DNA of 64,000 nucleotides from Papaver somniferum (GCF_003573695.1 NC_039359.1:142249112-142313111); one strand, 5' to 3'; numbered from the stretch's first letter, positions 1 through 12,225 are shown. Program-made: numbers and translations. The notes: generated by a model from the sequence alone, not told the origin.

Positions 1-947
1 CTTCATCAAAAGTCTGAGAGGAGACAATAATCTTTCCTTTATTTCGTCCTCCAATCATCTGGTTGATGGTTCTATTAGAGACAGATTTAGTGTTTTTATG
101 ATCACCGAACATATATGCCATTGAGCTCGCACAGAGTTTGGTCATAAGACAGGGATAACCAAGATTTTTGTTAGATCCTAACAGCGTAGGGTACTCATTA
201 ATCTTAATCATTTTATTAAGGATGATCCCACAAAGATCAATTTGTTTATCACATTCCAAAAGAAAATACATAAACTCTGCAAACTCCTTGTCCCAGTACG
301 AGTTGTTTCTTGTGCTTGCGAAAAGAGTGACATTAGCTTTCCAAAAACCCTTAACTCAAAGGGCACTTCTTTAGTTGGCAATTTGCCTTTCTCCCAGTCA
401 ACCGTTTTTCTAATAAGACGAGTTGAAATGGTAGCATGATCAACTTCATTATCAGTAATCATATGACTATATTTCTCATTGTATTTGATGATGTTTGAAA
501 TCACCTTACGATTGACAAGGATAAGATTGCAACCAACAAGCGTGACAAAGGTAAGTTTTTTATGATTAATATTGTGAATATTAGCATAGAAAACTTTACC
601 ACGTCGGGTGAATAGTTATCAAAACTGAAGAGGTTTCCCCAATCTCAATCTTGAACGATTTTCACATAGCTTACATCTGACGCTTCTGAATCAAATCTCT
701 TTTCTGCAATAAATCTCATTCCTTTGAGAGGTTGATATCTTTTAATACATGAACTATCCACAAATGAAAAAAAATCATTTTTATCATTGGTCATATTAGG
801 AAAACGAATATTTTCAATATCCCTAAAAGGAATATACGGATTTAAGAGATCCTCATTGGCTAGATCCGGAGTTTTTCCACTTTCCACTTTTTGTTTTTCC
901 TTTTTCCCATAATTTCCAACAAATTTCCTTGTACCGAAAATAAACAA
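1..947 (-). pseudogene. Degenerate plant transposon-type protein, cut by window edge
   Basis: A minus-strand reading frame enters from about 947 and runs off the left edge of the window. It is broken by at least two frameshifts (near 600-645 and near 320-335) and by stops. Recognisable stretches include GMRFIAEKRFDSEA near the start, KVFYANIHNIN and GCNLILVNRKVISNIIKYN in the middle, and YWDKEFAEFMYFLLECDKQ followed by LGYPCLMTKLC near the window edge. The order (basic N-terminal segment, FYAN motif, IAxIIG-like motif, then a helical segment ending in a GYPxLIxxLC-like motif) resembles the putative plant transposon protein domain often carried by plant retroelements. That match is from memory and uncertain. 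No start codon is certain. It lies beyond the outer end of the copia LTR at 1912, so it may belong to another, older element. Confidence 0.45.
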
Positions 948-1911
948 GAAAGCCTAGTTTATTACCGAAACTTTGCTCTAAAAGTGTTTGCAAAAACAGT
1001 ACATGAGCATCTCCTTTTATATGAAGAAGAAACATCCTTTTTCAAAAATTGCTAGGTTTAGGAAACATATCCGGATTTGGAAATCGATCTCCTTTAAGAA
1101 AGATAGATTTTCCTTTTTGGATTGGGCCTTCGCAAAAGATTAATTCTGTATCCATGACCAAAGATGTGGTTACTCTCTTATTACCCAAAACTTTCGGTAA
1201 CATCTTCCAGAACCTGCACAACATGAATAAACACACAATGGACTTTTGACTGAAGATGATTGAGTGGGAGAAGATAAACATGTACATGAAAAGATATTTA
1301 GATAAAATATCCTTAGAATTTTTAATCCGAAAATCCTTTAATAGGTCACATGCTTCATGGAAGCATTTTTCAGGAGCATGAAGCAGCCATTTGTTAACAC
1401 CATGGTTAACAAAAAAAATTCTTTTACAGACTCAGGAAGGTACCAAGAATCAGACCTATTTCTTGCCACGTAGACAATTTTAGTACTGAATATGTGCTCA
1501 TATATATTTGGATGGATGTTATACCAAAATATATTTATTAAGATTTCTCTTGTTCCCTTTCCAAAAACAACAATTCTAAAAAGATAATAGTCATGAGAAA
1601 CTATTAGATAATCTTTTTGAAAAGTATTACACACATCAGTTTAGACATAGTGAATGTCACATATTTGTACTATCAGTATGACAAATGTCAGATATATATT
1701 CAGTAGTAAAAAACTTGAAATCCTTAACTCTAGATTTCTTTGCTTGCTTGTCTCCTAAATGTAGATTGTTCCTTATTTTAAACTTAAACTTAAACAACAG
1801 AATTGAAACATTTTAACATAAATCGGTAGTATTTGATGTTGACTTGAGCCCCCAATGGTTGAATATTAGGAATTTGTGATTCATTAACAATGTTCACAAG
1901 ATTTTAAGTTC
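948..1911. other. Non-coding stretch, no recognised feature
   Basis: AT-rich sequence with only short accidental open frames. It may be the upstream part of the element whose degenerate protein lies at 1-947. I see no promoter, RNA gene or repeat I can support. Confidence 0.5.
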
Positions 1912-3047
1912 TGGCTGAAAAACGGGGGTCTAACAACCACACCCAATATTTCGCTTAGCAATCTGTATGGAGAAACTCCAATATAATTCCAAGAGAATCA
2001 ACTATACAGTCAGACTCAATCAATGGAAATATATCCAAGAGTTGTATCTCAATTTATCCATTCAATCCGCAATCAAACAAATAGGAATTTGCGAGCCCGA
2101 TTGAATATAAGAAATGACTTGGACGGTATCAAAAACCAATATCCAAGTGTCAATCAATTTAATCAACAACCAAAGGTTGGATTCACAATTGATTGAACTT
2201 ATGCACAACCTGTGATATTTCAATTATATAAACAAATATAATGCGGAAAAGAAATAACACAGACACCAGAAATTTTGTTAACGAGTAAACCACAAATGCA
2301 GAAAAGCCCCGGGGCCTAGTCCAGATTTGAACACCACACTGTATTAAGCCGCTACAGACACTAGCCTACTCCAATTTAACTTCAGACTGGAATGTAGTTG
2401 AGCCATAACCAATCTCACATTGATCAAGGTACAGTTGCGCTCTTTACGTCTCTGAATTCCAACATGACTCTACGCACTTGATTCCTTTAGCTGATCTCAC
2501 CCACAACTAAAAGTTGCTACGACCCAAAGTCGAAAACTTTATAAACCAATCTGTCTCACACAGAAAAGTAAATTGTTTAGATAAATATGTCTCCCACAGA
2601 TAAACCTATGAGTTTTGTTCCGTCTTTTGATAAATCAAGGTGAACATGAACCAATTGATATACCAGAATTATATTCTCGAAGAACATCCTAGAAATATCA
2701 ATCACGTCACAATAATCTTAATCGTATGGTAGCGAAACAAAATATTGTGGAATCACGAACGATGAGACGAAGATGTTTGTCACTACTTTTTATCTTGCCT
2801 AGCAGAGATTAAATCTCGAACAAATCTTAGTGAAGATAATACTTAATACGATAGAAGAAAACAAGATCATAACACGCAACTACAGAGAAAATAGTTGGGT
2901 CTGGCTTCACAATCCCAATGAAGTCTTTAAGTCGTTAACCTACAGGGTTTTGAAAAAAACCTAAGGTTAAAGGAGAATCGACTCTGGTCGCAACTAGTAT
3001 CACATAGGAGGTGTGGGGATTAGGTTTCCCAGTTGCTAGAGTTCTCC

Positions 3048-3055
3048 CTTATATA
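3048..3055 (-). promoter_or_regulatory. TATA box of the copia LTR
   Basis: TATATAAG on the minus strand followed by GGGAGAAC, in the middle of the LTR where the U3/R boundary is expected. Confidence 0.5.
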
Positions 3056-3527
3056 GTATTCACATCAGGGTCTCAATCAATGCTACCTTTGTAACAAAGC
3101 ATTCAACATTCACCGTTAGATGAAAACCTGATTAGACTCAAGATAATATCTTTCAACCGTTAGATCGAACTTAGCTTGTTGCACACAAATGAAAAGTGAC
3201 TTATTTTAGATATGAGTAACCGTACCTATGTGTGCACCTTATTGGCTCAACAATAGTTAACCGAAGTTAGCCATATGAACACTTTCATATCAACCATATT
3301 CATTTTAACCATAACTAGTTCAAATGACTCAAATGAAACTAGTTATAGAGTTGTTCAATTGTTTATATTCTCATAGAAGTATACAAGACACAATTGAAGC
3401 AAAATCGATTTTGATTCACATGAATCAATTCATGAACATTATAGCCACGGTTTGCAAAAGATTGCATTCCTTATTATATAAATGTATTAGTTCATCAACA
3501 AACCGAGTTTAGAACATAACCTATTCA

Positions 3528-3764
3528 AGTATGCAAATGGGTACGCATACTTAAGTAGCTGGTTCTAAGTTTGAGTTCGCCAGTATGCGAACGGGTATGC
3601 ATACCTTCCAAACTCAACAGAAATTCCCGGACCTGAATCTCACGCCAGTACGCGTACCGGTATGCGTACAAGGTTCCCGGACTTTCACTAAACCAACCAG
3701 TACGCATACGGGTATGCATACTATGGTTCCCAGACTTGGATTTCATATATGAAAGTACGCATAC
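3528..3764. repeat. Spaced 23-bp boxes of GTAYGCRTAC type in the U3 region
   Basis: Four copies of a two-part box occur at 3528-3550, 3582-3604, 3647-3669 and 3699-3721, with a half copy at 3754-3764. Each has a first half like AGTAYGCRWAC, one spacer base, then GGTAYGCRTAC; the halves are near-palindromic (for example GTACGCGTAC). Centre-to-centre spacing is 52-65 bp. The array lies about 470-710 bp upstream of the LTR's TATA box (minus strand), where enhancers would sit. Confidence 0.7.
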
Positions 3765-4316
3765 TATGCTTTATCCAATCATGGTTAATTGTTCTAAACT
3801 CCATTTCAATTATTGAAACATTCTAAGTCTACATCAAATGACTGTCTCACACAAATCATGTAAGATGTTACCAGGTGATTTTCACATGATCATATCTTGA
3901 CTTTCGTCAAGAATATAAGTTGAACTTGGTTAAAGCGAAAGCTTACCAACACATATTTCGAGAAATATGTAAGCGAGTTAAACTCAGCTCGAAATATCAA
4001 ATGTGTATAATTGAACTCTATATAGATATACGACTTTTGTCTCAAATAGGAGATGGAGTAGATAGACTTTTGAGTGGTAGATGAGTTCAAGTCTCCACAT
4101 ACCTTTTGTTGATGAAGTTCCACAAGCTCCCCTTAGTAGTTCTTCGTCTTCAATCGATGAACGCCGTGAAGTCTAATGCTCAACTACACTTTCTATCCTA
4201 ATCCGAGACTTAGTTATAAGTATACTAGAAATCAAGACTTATAGTTTTGGAAACTAAACTTGACAACAAGCTTGAGATAGAAACGCTTGCGAGTTCGACC
4301 GAGCAGTGCTCTAGCA

Positions 4317-4330
4317 ATCTCCCCCTTTGT
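4317..4330 (-). other. Polypurine tract of minus-strand copia element
   Basis: Minus-strand sequence GACAAAGGGGGAGAT abuts the LTR start TGCTAG. A G-rich run next to an LTR is the plus-strand priming site for reverse transcription. A related TGACAAAAAGGGGGAGAA occurs in the homologous unit near 60.42 kb. Confidence 0.7.
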
Positions 4331-4838
4331 CAATTTTAGCGACAAAACTATCAATACATATGGAATACATAATAAATAAACTTTGTAGCTCTTAATCCAA
4401 ATGCTTGATTTCCTTGGTTCTTCAACATTACTCGAAATCTTCGTCACTTCCAAGTACTCCAGTGCTTCTGAATGTGTTCAACTCAACATCATAGTTGTTG
4501 AAGATCCGTTGCTATAACAATGAGAAAACAGTAGCTCTCAATCATTGTTATACAATATCATAGTATTATTACACAACATCAAAGTTCAATTGTATCACCC
4601 CCCCTCCCCCCCCGTCAATACTTTATCTCACATGAAAACCACTCCCCTTACATAATGATCCGTAAGCCATATGTATTTGTAGTGGGATCCTAATGAAATT
4701 CCCATAGAGATACTTCATGACCAAAACAGAACATATCAAATTTATTTAGATGCAATCATATAGTCGAAACTAAATGCATTCGTCAATGAGTTTTATGAAG
4801 ATACAAGAAAATTCCTACAATATTTCACTGCCGCACTC
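4331..4838 (-). mobile_element. 3' internal end of the minus-strand copia element
   Basis: Non-coding sequence upstream of the polypurine tract. It is homologous, in reverse orientation, to 60.18-60.65 kb (for example the C-rich stretch at 4597-4614 next to CAAAGTTCAATTGTATCACC). It ends exactly at the CACTC target duplication of the Ty3-type insertion and resumes at 23171 with CCCACAAAG. The joined site resembles the uninterrupted copy at 24856. Confidence 0.6.
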
Positions 4839-6429
4839 TGATAGACACGTTTTTGTATCTAAGTTGTCCTCAATTTTCTGTATTATTGGTACTCGATTTT
4901 TTACTTATTATGTTATATGTATTTGTAGGTATTTCTGGGGAATAAACATTTTTGCGAAAATCGGCTCGAAAAGTTGATAAAGGCACCCCGAAGGACAATT
5001 GCTAAACGGACTCCGACTTTGGATAAGGGGCACCCAGATGTTAAGGGGCACCTACTTACTATCGGCACCCAAGAACCTGCTAGGGGCACCCCCTTCTTCT
5101 CGGTTTAAAAAAATGAATTTGGCGGGAGAATAATTTCCTCGCCTGCGTAACTTCCTGGATGTGATTTGCATGAGATTCAATTAGATATTATCGTTGGGAT
5201 AGTTTGGTATTTCCCTGTTTAACTAAAACAAGGAAGGTAATATCTTCAGAAGCGTGGAAAAAAAGGGAAGATCACTCACGATTTTCATAAACAGAGGAGT
5301 GAGAAATATTCTCGAGATTTTGAGAAGATTGGGTGTATAGGGAACGTGTTGGAGAGAGTTGTCTAGAACTTGTTTCTAGCATGAATGAGAAGATACATGA
5401 AGATAATGGGAGAAAATATTCTGTTATATTTGGTAGTTACTTTAAACAGGGAAGAAGATGATTCTTGGGTTTCTTTTTGGTTTTCTGGTTATATATTTGG
5501 GAACTCTGTGTGTGTGACAAGAGAATGTTTCACTTGGACTTAGCGAGCTTGGATTGCGTCAACAGCTGCAAAGCATATGAAGATAAGAAGCAGAGAAGAA
5601 AAGGGAATAAAATCAATCCCGAAAAGTTATGGTAGAATTTTGGGGAGTTAATACGAAGATTTCTTGAGGTTGTTAAGTATAAAAGAGATGTTTGGGGCAT
5701 AGAGAAGGATATGGAGTGTTATGGATTAGAATAGAGCAGAGAACTGGGAGTTGCAGAGCTTGTCTCTGTTGCTGCCATTGAAGAAGAAACGAAGAACATA
5801 AGACACTCTGTCACAGTCGTTTTGCTACCGTGACAGCGACAATTTATTTTTATCGTTCTCTGTAACAGATGAGTTTGTAACAAATATAATTGTTACAAAG
5901 CCGGTCTTACCATTTTTCTCACATTTCATTATCTTGTAAACACTTTTTGAGCCATGAATAAATATTTTAAGTGTGTTTTCGACGTGATGAGCTAAACCCC
6001 AATACTGGGACGACGGAGGAAGATGAATTTCATACATGGGTAAAATTATTTAATTCTTTATAAGACTTTTGCATTAATTTTAATTGAAATATGATTTGAA
6101 TTAATTGGTTGTCATTCAATTTGATGAGGTATGCTTAGGTTAAATGTTTCGATACATCATGCTTAGGATTTACAACTAATATTTTGAGAATCTAGCTTGG
6201 AAAAATCAGAGTCCATGTTAATTTTATTTATTGAGCTTTAATAGTTGAGAATAAATAAATTGAACCCCATGTTATGAATTCGACAAAATCCTAGTCCCAG
6301 TAACTCTCTTCATCCCGTGACAATATTTTGTATATATTTTTCTTTTATTTTAGTTTATTAATTCTTAAAATCAATTCATCAAGTCCGAGTGAACGACAAC
6401 CTTCTTACAACTATATAAAAATTCGATCA
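4839..6429 (+). repeat. 5' LTR of the outer Ty3-type element
   Basis: 1591 bp, starting TGATAGACAC and ending ATTCGATCA. A TATA box (TATAAAA) lies at 5678-5684. The first part carries repeated GGGGCACC/AAGGCACC words. About 375-390 bp just downstream of the TATA box (roughly 5720-6095) are absent from the 3' LTR copy, so the two LTRs are structurally unequal. Confidence 0.85.
5678..5684 (+). promoter_or_regulatory. TATA box in outer-element 5' LTR
   Basis: TATAAAA in the context GTTAAGTATAAAAGAG. It is conserved in the 3' LTR copy at 22783-22789. Confidence 0.55.
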
Positions 6430-6434
6430 ATTTT

Positions 6435-6452
6435 TGGCGCCACCGATGCAGA
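6435..6452 (+). other. Primer binding site of the outer element
   Basis: TGGCGCCACCGATGCAGA starts five bases inside the LTR end. The first seven bases match the tRNA-Asp-type primer site used by Athila-like elements; the rest differs. Confidence 0.55.
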
Positions 6453-7001
6453 CTTGTATTTAGATTTGTTTTAGGTTTATTTTATTTTTTTTAGTTTTAT
6501 TTTTATTATTTTTTGTTCTTTTTTACGCGTTTTGGTATTTCTTGTTTGCTTTTAGATTTGGAGCTGAGGTAAAGAAAAAGAGAAAGTGTTGAAAAGAAAA
6601 GCGAAGCCAAAGAAGGAAAAAAACGAGGAATCCAAAAGGAGTGAAGAAGAAGATTTTGTATATAGTTATTTTATTTTATTTTTAGAAACTGTAAATAGGG
6701 TTTTATTTTTTGTAATCTTTTATTTTTGGACCTTTTGAACCTTATTTTTGGGACATTGGGCATTACTATTTTAAAAAACCTTAAGGAAGGGTTAATTTAA
6801 ATAAAACTGCTGCAGGGAAGGACGACAATTACGATACTGTCTCGGCCCCTCAGGTTCGTTCACTGACATAGGAGTCGGTGGCCTGAGTCGACTTTAATGG
6901 TTCATCGCCTGTCTAGTACGGGAGGTAAGACTCTATCCACCCACGAATCCCCTGTCAGTGGGTTTTATTTTGTGTGACAACTCACACCCGTGCATAAAAC
7001 A
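6453..7001 (+). other. Untranslated leader of the outer element
   Basis: T-rich then purine-rich non-coding sequence between the primer site and the first ATG, including a GC-richer segment at 6820-6960. No reading frame of note. Confidence 0.5.
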
Positions 7002-8629
7002 ATGTCGAACTGGTATTACAATAGCCAATACAACGAATATACGACTGATTATCAAAATGGACATTACAACTTTGACCATAATGTGAATAGTGGTTGGGGA
7101 CATCCGCCTTTTCATACCATGGTGAGCCTAATTACTATCCACACATGTACCGATCATACGAGCAAGAAAATAAGGAATATTATAGTATTAGTTCCTCTTC
7201 TTTGGACAATATAATGAAAATGTTGAAAACTAATCCCTATTATGATCCTTCTGAACCTGTTCTTCCTCTAGAAGAGTCTCTCAAACAATTAACTGAGAAT
7301 ACAAATAGGTTTGTGTTATAAATGAATAAACAAAATGCACCCATAAGTGAACCTTTTATAAACGATACAATAAGGAAGTTATGTGAGTCGATTCACGATA
7401 CCATAAGGAAGTCATGTGAGGCGAGTCAAAAGCTTTTGTTAGAGGCCCAGAACAGAACTGCTCGAAATAATCTTAGTGTTTCCAATAGTACCATTGAAAA
7501 TGAGGATAGTTATTTGCATAATCAAGATGACGAGGTTACAATTGGTAACACTACTTTTTTATATGAGGTTCGACCATTTTCATTATGATGAGGATAGTGT
7601 TGATGAAGAATCAGACATATATAGGCATAATGATCAGGAATTTGTTACTCCAATTGATCTTTACAATGATAATATTATTTCTAGTTCAAATCCAAATAAT
7701 TTTAATAATTATTCACCTATTCAAAAGGACGAGGATTTGACTAGAGATGTCACCGTTTTAGACGATGTAGTATTTTCTTATGATTACGAAGCTGATGATA
7801 GTTTTGAGGAGCGAGTTTATTCTGAGAATATTGTTTTCGAGTCTAGCTATTTAGAAACATTAGTCTTATATAAAGAAGATAGACTCGTAGAGAGTTCAAA
7901 TATGAGTGAGGATGTACCTCCCAATTATAATTTAGAAGAATCAATTGACCATTTTCAGGAATCTGATGACCTAGAGATTAGGGAGATTGTGACTAGTCTA
8001 CCTAGAGACACTGAAAACTCTAAGTTTGGGGGTGATTATCATTCTCCACGTGCTTCACCTTCGACTCTTGTAGAGATCCCTCACTTGGGACTTGATATAT
8101 GTGCCTCAACCATTGTGTCAGATTACCTTCATACTAGCTCTCCAGAACCTAATAATGTCCAGGAAGATGTTCAGTTGTTAGAAACCCATCCTTTGATTGA
8201 TGTGGTTTACCCAGGCGATAATACCCAAATTAACTTTGTTTTCCCACCATATATTTTTCAACCAATTGTGGGAACGTATAAGTTTCAGATGTGTCAATTA
8301 TTAAGTTTTGAGACTAAACCTAATTACTTTAGGAGATTATGGTCGACATATTTGTTTAAGGAAGACCACCACTCTCATTGTGGTCAGCTGTGTAAGTCAA
8401 ATCTGTTTGACTTATAGGATCCATAATTATTCAGGTTATTATTATGTGCTTCTAAGTTTTTATTTGAGTTTTTCCAGACTCTAGAACCTGAACATTCGGA
8501 TCTAACTTATGAGGAAATGCAACCCATGAAAATATTTTATCTAGACCCAGTTATAGAACTTGAACCTAAACCACAACTAGATGTAGTTGTCTTAAACAAG
8601 AAACTAGACAAGGGTTGCTTTATTTGTTA
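7002..8629 (+). pseudogene. Long acidic protein of unknown function, frameshifted
   Basis: A reading frame starts at 7002 (MSNWYYNSQYNEYTTDY). It shifts frame near 7110-7130, has a stop at 7319-7321, and shifts back near 7586. It then runs open to 8417 and, after stops, is open again at 8478-8629. Joined, it would be roughly 500 residues. The N-terminus is rich in Tyr, Asn and Gln. A helical stretch follows (LEESLKQLTENTNRF, then repeated DTIRKLCES/DTIRKSCEA words near 7350-7420). The remainder is strongly acidic (DEDSVDEESDIY and similar). No CCHC knuckle, protease or polymerase motif is seen. Its position, just after the leader, is where gag would be, so a rapidly evolving gag-like or accessory protein is the best guess. 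I do not recognise its family. Confidence 0.55.
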
Positions 8630-9830
8630 ATTTTCTTGGCATATTGCAGATTTCTTTTACTTGTGATAACACTATTTGGTTTTGATGACCCACAGATATT
8701 TCGGATATTAATTTATGATTTTATAAGGTGACTAATCCTTTCTTAGTCTGGATGAAGACTTTAAAATTAACACTTATTGGGAGGTAACCCATGCTCGTGC
8801 AACACGTTAATATCTTTCCTTAACTCTTTTGCTTCAAGTGGTAACAGTTTCTCCTTGTTCATGCTTTTAATTTCATCTTCAGAACATTGAGGACAATGTT
8901 AGATTTAAGTTTGGGGGTGTGGGAGAAACTTTTTAGTTGCAATAAATAAACTCCAGAGCCTAGAAATTTATGCTTATTAAGGATGGCACTAACCAATCTA
9001 AGTGGATGGAAGCATCTTGGTTGTAAGAGTTGAGGAACCAATCTGGGTGGATGGAAACATCTAAATAGACTCTATTCATAAAAACACAGAGCTCAGATGT
9101 TAGAAATAACATGATAGTTTCACCGTATCTCAGAATCATCTTATTACTTCTATTTTTATTTTTTGCACAATTTTTATGTTGATGTCTGCTGGGTTGAAAT
9201 AGGGTGATTGAGTGACTAAAAAAAATAAATTGAGACCAGACCATCATCAAACCAACCGGAATAAATTCAATAAAATCGACCATTGGTTCCCTTGTATATG
9301 CCAACTGTGTTGATATTAGTCCATACCAGTATCTCAATCCATTAGGTCATAAGATTCATCTTGGCATTGACGTCCATTCACAACCATCTATTTCTATTTC
9401 CATCTTCTTAATCTATTCATGTGATTTGTTCGATCCGGATATTGATGTCCATAGTGCGACTATCTGAGTAGAGCTCTGCCACTTATATATGAATTTTAAT
9501 ATGTGAGTGCAAACTCGTGTACAACAATTAGAATTTTGTATCAGGGAACTTCCTCCTGTAATCAATGAGAGTATGCCAACCAAGGAGATTCTTTAGTGCC
9601 TTTCAAGGTTCTGCGTAGATATCTAGGGTATAGACTAAAGGTTTTGTGGGTACACGTCTTGTAAACCCTCCCGAGACTACAACTCGGCCACTAGGGCCAC
9701 CTAGGGGTTCAAAGACTTGTTGCACATGCTAAGTACAATCGCAATGTCTGCGACAGTGAGTTAGGATTTTTTTTTTATTTTCTAGATTAGATTTGCTCGA
9801 GGACTAGCAAATAATAAGTTTGAGGATATT
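8630..9830 (+). other. 3' untranslated region of the outer element with purine-rich tracts
   Basis: Non-coding. GGACAATGTTAGATTTAAG followed by TTTGGGGGTGTGGGAG (8890-8924) is a motif shared in inverted form with the nested Athila element (13420-13450). The tract AATAATAAGTTTGAGGATATT ends at 9830, directly before the 3' LTR, and probably serves as polypurine tract. Confidence 0.55.
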
Positions 9831-10184
9831 TGATAGACACATTTTTTTGTCTAAGTTGTCCTCAATTTTCTGTATTGTTGGTACTCGATTTTGCACTTAT
9901 TATGGTGTTTTATGTGTTTGTAGGTATTTCTGGGCAATAAAATTTTTGCGAAAATCGGCTCAAAAAGTTGATAAAGGCACCCCGGAGGACAATTGCTAAA
10001 CGGACTCCGACTTTGGATAAGGGGAACCCAATTTTTAAGGGGAACCTACTTACTATCGGCAGCCAAGAACCTGTTAGGGGCACCTAATCTGAGTTGCTAA
10101 ACCCCATATTTGGTGTAGTGACCCCCTCCTTCTCGGTTTAAAGAAAGGAATTTGGCGGGAAAATAGTTTCCTCGCCTGCGTAAC
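9831..10184 (+). repeat. 3' LTR of the outer element, first part
   Basis: Starts TGATAGACAC, as in the 5' LTR. Similarity to 4839 onwards continues to CTCGCCTGCGTAAC, where the Athila element is inserted. The last five bases, GTAAC, are the target duplication. Confidence 0.85.
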
Positions 10185-12225
10185 TGGTGTGAAAATGGGA
10201 AGCACACAAAACACTTGCAAGTATACAAGGTCAAGATTTGTAATAAAAGGGGGAGTAGGGGTTTGTCCACAGGGAGAGGAGCATATAAGAAGTTTTCCTA
10301 GGCTAATAAGAGTGGCAATGCACTATGGCAGTGAGCTAAGGGCAAACAAGGTTTCAGGCATACAAACAAAAATGCAAGGTAAAGCAATGGAGAAACAGGC
10401 TAAGAACCACAGCAGGGAAAGATAACAGACAATAACCAAGGCTTGGAAGGTAAAGCAGCAAAGAAACAGCCAAGAAAAGCAGCAAATAACCAAGGCTTGG
10501 CAGCCAAGGGCAGGGTGAGGATTATGCACTGACTTCAGTGCACAAAAGCTACAAGGTGCAAGAAAATAAAAAGCAAGAAAATTAACTGAAGAAAATAACT
10601 GATCAGGAAGCAAACACACAGGACTGAAATTATAATTGACTGAAAGAGAAGTGGTGGGTAAGCCAAGGCTTATGATCCACCTTGTGTCCTAATCAAGTGA
10701 CATGTTTCTAGGTTATGTTCATTCCTAAGCATACAACTAGAAATGGAAGAACACCAAATTGCTCACTAGTCTACCCCTAGCATTGGCTGTCTTTTGACAG
10801 TACAGCCAATCACAGGCTCTATGAACATTGGCATCTCTCATTTGCACAATCAAAACACAGCAACAGGAAGTAACTATCCTAGCTCATTCACACTTGACAG
10901 TGCACAAGGCTTCACTGAGCCTTGGCCTGAAGCTGATTAGCTCATGCTAACCATATTATGGCAACATACATACATTAACATAGATAATTCATACACATTT
11001 AGCAACATATCAGATAACCAAGAACATATGCAATACTCAACTGTCACTGATAAGCACTGAAATTTGAAATGCATTAAAATTTTGTGGCAAATTCTCTACT
11101 GGCTAGTCCAGAGAGATATACAGTGTCCTCTACACACTTCACACAACACCCATTTATACCCAATACACATAATTTTTTTTTCCCCAATTTTTCCCCAAAG
11201 TCAGTAGAACTAGGGTTTGGTGAAATTGATTTACCTACTGTTGATGAGATACTCGCTCCATCTCGTCGACCCAATCTTCTCCTGCTTCTTCTCGTTCCTC
11301 TCGAGCTCCAATTGATGCTTTAATCATCATATATATCCCCAATTTCTCACCTAGGGTTTCAGGCAGAGAGATGAGAAATTGAGGTTGTAAATGATGATTA
11401 AAGAGATGGTACGTGATGGGTTTAGGTAGAATAGAGTTGGGGAGAAATTAGTGGAGTGATTTGGGGTGAGGTGGTGGTGATGGAGACGGACATGGTGGTG
11501 GTACGGGGCATGGCGGTTCTGCAGAGGGGGTGATGGAGGAGATGGTTCGATGGAGAAGGGAAGGGTGTGTTTGTTTGAGGTGTAGGTGCTCGGTCGCTAG
11601 GGTGTGAGGCGAGTGTATCGAGTGTGATGATATGCGACGCTTAGCCGTGGGATAGGGAGATGAAAGATCAATCGGACGGTGAGGTGAAGTGAAGCTTGTA
11701 GCGACCGCTGGATTGTTTTGATACAACGAAGTTAACGGCTCTAGATGGGGTTAGGTATTGTAGTGTAAGGCGGAGATATCAAACGTTGATGAACAGCAAG
11801 GGAGCGACCGCTGGATCCAACAACCATCTAATCCGAAGGCTTGGAATTTCAGCGCTGTGGTGCTTGGCAGAGACTTCAGATTTTGATGCTCTATGAAGGA
11901 GCGACCATCGGATGCTTCTGAGAACTGATCTGACGGCTGAGAACGGAGGCGCTTTTGTGTGTAGAAAATGAGGTTGTGCGCACCATTCTTCGCGGCTTCC
12001 TTGCGTAATTTCTCCCGGCTTTTCACTACTTTTCTGCTCTTTTCGCTCCGCGACTCATCCGAACTTTATTTATTACCTAAAAATGCAAAATTAATTAATA
12101 AAAATATTTATTCTTGAAAACAATGAAAATACAGAATATGGGATAAAATGTAGAATTAATGCATAAAAGATGAGTTAAAATGTCAACAAAAAGGGATAAA
12201 TATATAAAATATTTGGCACTCATCA
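10185..12225 (-). repeat. 3' LTR of the Athila element
   Basis: 2041 bp. It is nearly identical to the copy at 20203-22244, apart from one strongly diverged block at about 10955-11180. A minus-strand TATA box (TATAAATG) is at 11151-11158. Confidence 0.92.

Larger units (their letters stand above)
1912..4316 (-). repeat. 3' LTR of minus-strand Ty1/copia (SIRE-like) element
   Basis: Read on the minus strand, the LTR starts at 4316 with TGCTAGAGCACTGCTCGG, next to a polypurine tract. It closely matches the start TGTTAGAGCATAACTCGG of the solo LTR ending at 31119. A block containing TTTTGTTAACGAG and AAGCCCCGGG (2275-2320) is shared with the LTRs at 27.8 kb and 28.6 kb, at a similar distance from the 3' end in all three. 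A TATA box (TATATAAG, minus) lies at 3048-3055. The outer boundary is less sure: 1912 is chosen because minus-strand sequence there ends in CA, but no matching target duplication was found. At about 2.4 kb it is long for copia, as in SIRE/Maximus elements. Confidence 0.65.

Noticed and set aside
8392..8477. Intron-like GTAAG...TTTTTCCAG in the acidic ORF
   Set aside because: The length is not compatible with the open frame on the far side, so splicing would give an early stop. It may be coincidence or decay.
11448..12026. Minus-strand frames of about 90 codons in the LTR, present twice
   Set aside because: Both copies lie inside the two Athila LTRs (also 21467-22045). Duplication is explained by LTR identity, with no domain or conserved start.
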